From assembly GCA_018402605.1 (NCBI GenBank), contig JAGYIK010000071.1, positions 1 through 5,854 on the forward strand: a stretch of DNA of 5,854 nt. The letters are read 5' to 3'. A program made the position numbers and the translations under genes. Source of the DNA: Litorivicinus sp. (lineage in GTDB: Bacteria > Pseudomonadota > Gammaproteobacteria > Pseudomonadales > Litorivicinaceae). This document shows positions 5,548 to 5,854 of the stretch, one piece after another (position 1 is the stretch's first letter; the number at the start of each line of letters is the position of its first letter). The notes under the pieces are model-generated. The model was not told the DNA's origin. It was given only the letters and a program-made list of their open reading frames with translations, and ran no database searches.

Positions 5548-5854
5548 ATGAATCATTACGAAATCGTTTTGCTGTTCCATCCGGATCAGTCAGAACAAGT
5601 CCCTGCCATGCTGGAGCGGTACACGAATACTGTGACTGAAGCTGGCGGATCCGTTCACCGCTTTGAAGATTGGGGTCGCCGTCAATTGGCGTATCCAATC
5701 AATGATCTGCACAAAGCACATTATGTGCTCTGGAACATTGAGTGTTCTGTAGAGATCCTCGATGAGCTCACCACTACCTTCCGCTTCAATGACGCCGTGC
5801 TTCGCAACATGGTGATTAAGCGCGATGAGCCCGTAACTGAAATTTCTCCGATTA
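5548..5854 (+). CDS. rpsF: 30S ribosomal protein S6, 3' end outside window
   Basis: S6 binds the central domain of 16S rRNA as a heterodimer with S18 on the 30S platform. The 102 visible residues begin MNHYEIVLLFHPDQSEQVP and contain EDWGRRQLAYPINDLHKAHYVL and TTFRFNDAVLRNMV, all near-identical in kind to E. coli S6 (131-135 residues); the variable acidic tail lies beyond the edge. The start is fixed by TAAGGAG (5536-5542) five bases upstream and by the family N-terminus. In gammaproteobacteria rpsF is followed by (priB) rpsR and rplI, which would be expected just outside the window. Translation is probably under S6:S18 feedback through the leader before it. Confidence 0.97.
   Translation, partial: MNHYEIVLLFHPDQSEQVPAMLERYTNTVTEAGGSVHRFEDWGRRQLAYPINDLHKAHYVLWNIECSVEILDELTTTFRFNDAVLRNMVIKRDEPVTEISPI

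Overview
The window comes from a gammaproteobacterium. It carries ParC, PurA, Hfq and ribosomal protein S6, all closely similar to Escherichia coli/Pseudomonas-type proteins, plus HisZ, the regulatory partner of short-form HisG, which is absent from E. coli but common in oceanospirillalean and pseudomonad lineages. I cannot name the genus. All recognisable genes lie on the + strand.

Layout. Bases 2-1474 encode the catalytic core of topoisomerase IV subunit A (parC). The 5' end is cut by the window edge, and the reading frame ends early, inside the C-terminal DNA-wrapping domain. From about 1443 to 2897 there is an eroded block with no intact gene. It is not random DNA: read across frames it still shows the rest of the ParC C-terminal domain (to about 1957), then a broken phosphoserine phosphatase serB (about 1958-2715) with all its HAD motifs recognisable but scattered over frames, then the damaged 5' end of hisZ. 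An open frame for most of hisZ follows (2898-3710), 14 bases ahead of an intact purA (3725-5023). Next come a structured 137-base leader, an intact hfq (5161-5427), a 120-base gap with three hairpins, and the start of rpsF (5548 to the edge).

Biology. purA (AMP synthesis), hfq (sRNA chaperone) and rpsF (30S protein) are housekeeping genes and look fully functional. The damaged genes are serB (last step of serine synthesis), the start of hisZ (histidine synthesis) and the DNA-wrapping domain of parC. Erosion confined to one block between clean genes suggests a genome in the process of reduction, as in a host-associated lineage, although a locally poor assembly must be excluded. Gene order is also condensed. 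In many gammaproteobacteria the order is hfq-hflX-hflK-hflC-(hisZ)-purA-rnr-rlmB-rpsF. Here hfq sits between purA and rpsF, and hflX/K/C, rnr and rlmB are not at this place.

Regulatory structure. The clearest RNA element is the rpsF leader: a hairpin with a CCG-containing 3' bulge, enclosed by a helix that pairs the Shine-Dalgarno sequence, which fits the known S6:S18 autoregulatory motif. The hfq leader can fold into a three-way junction just above its ribosome binding site; I do not recognise that element as a known class.
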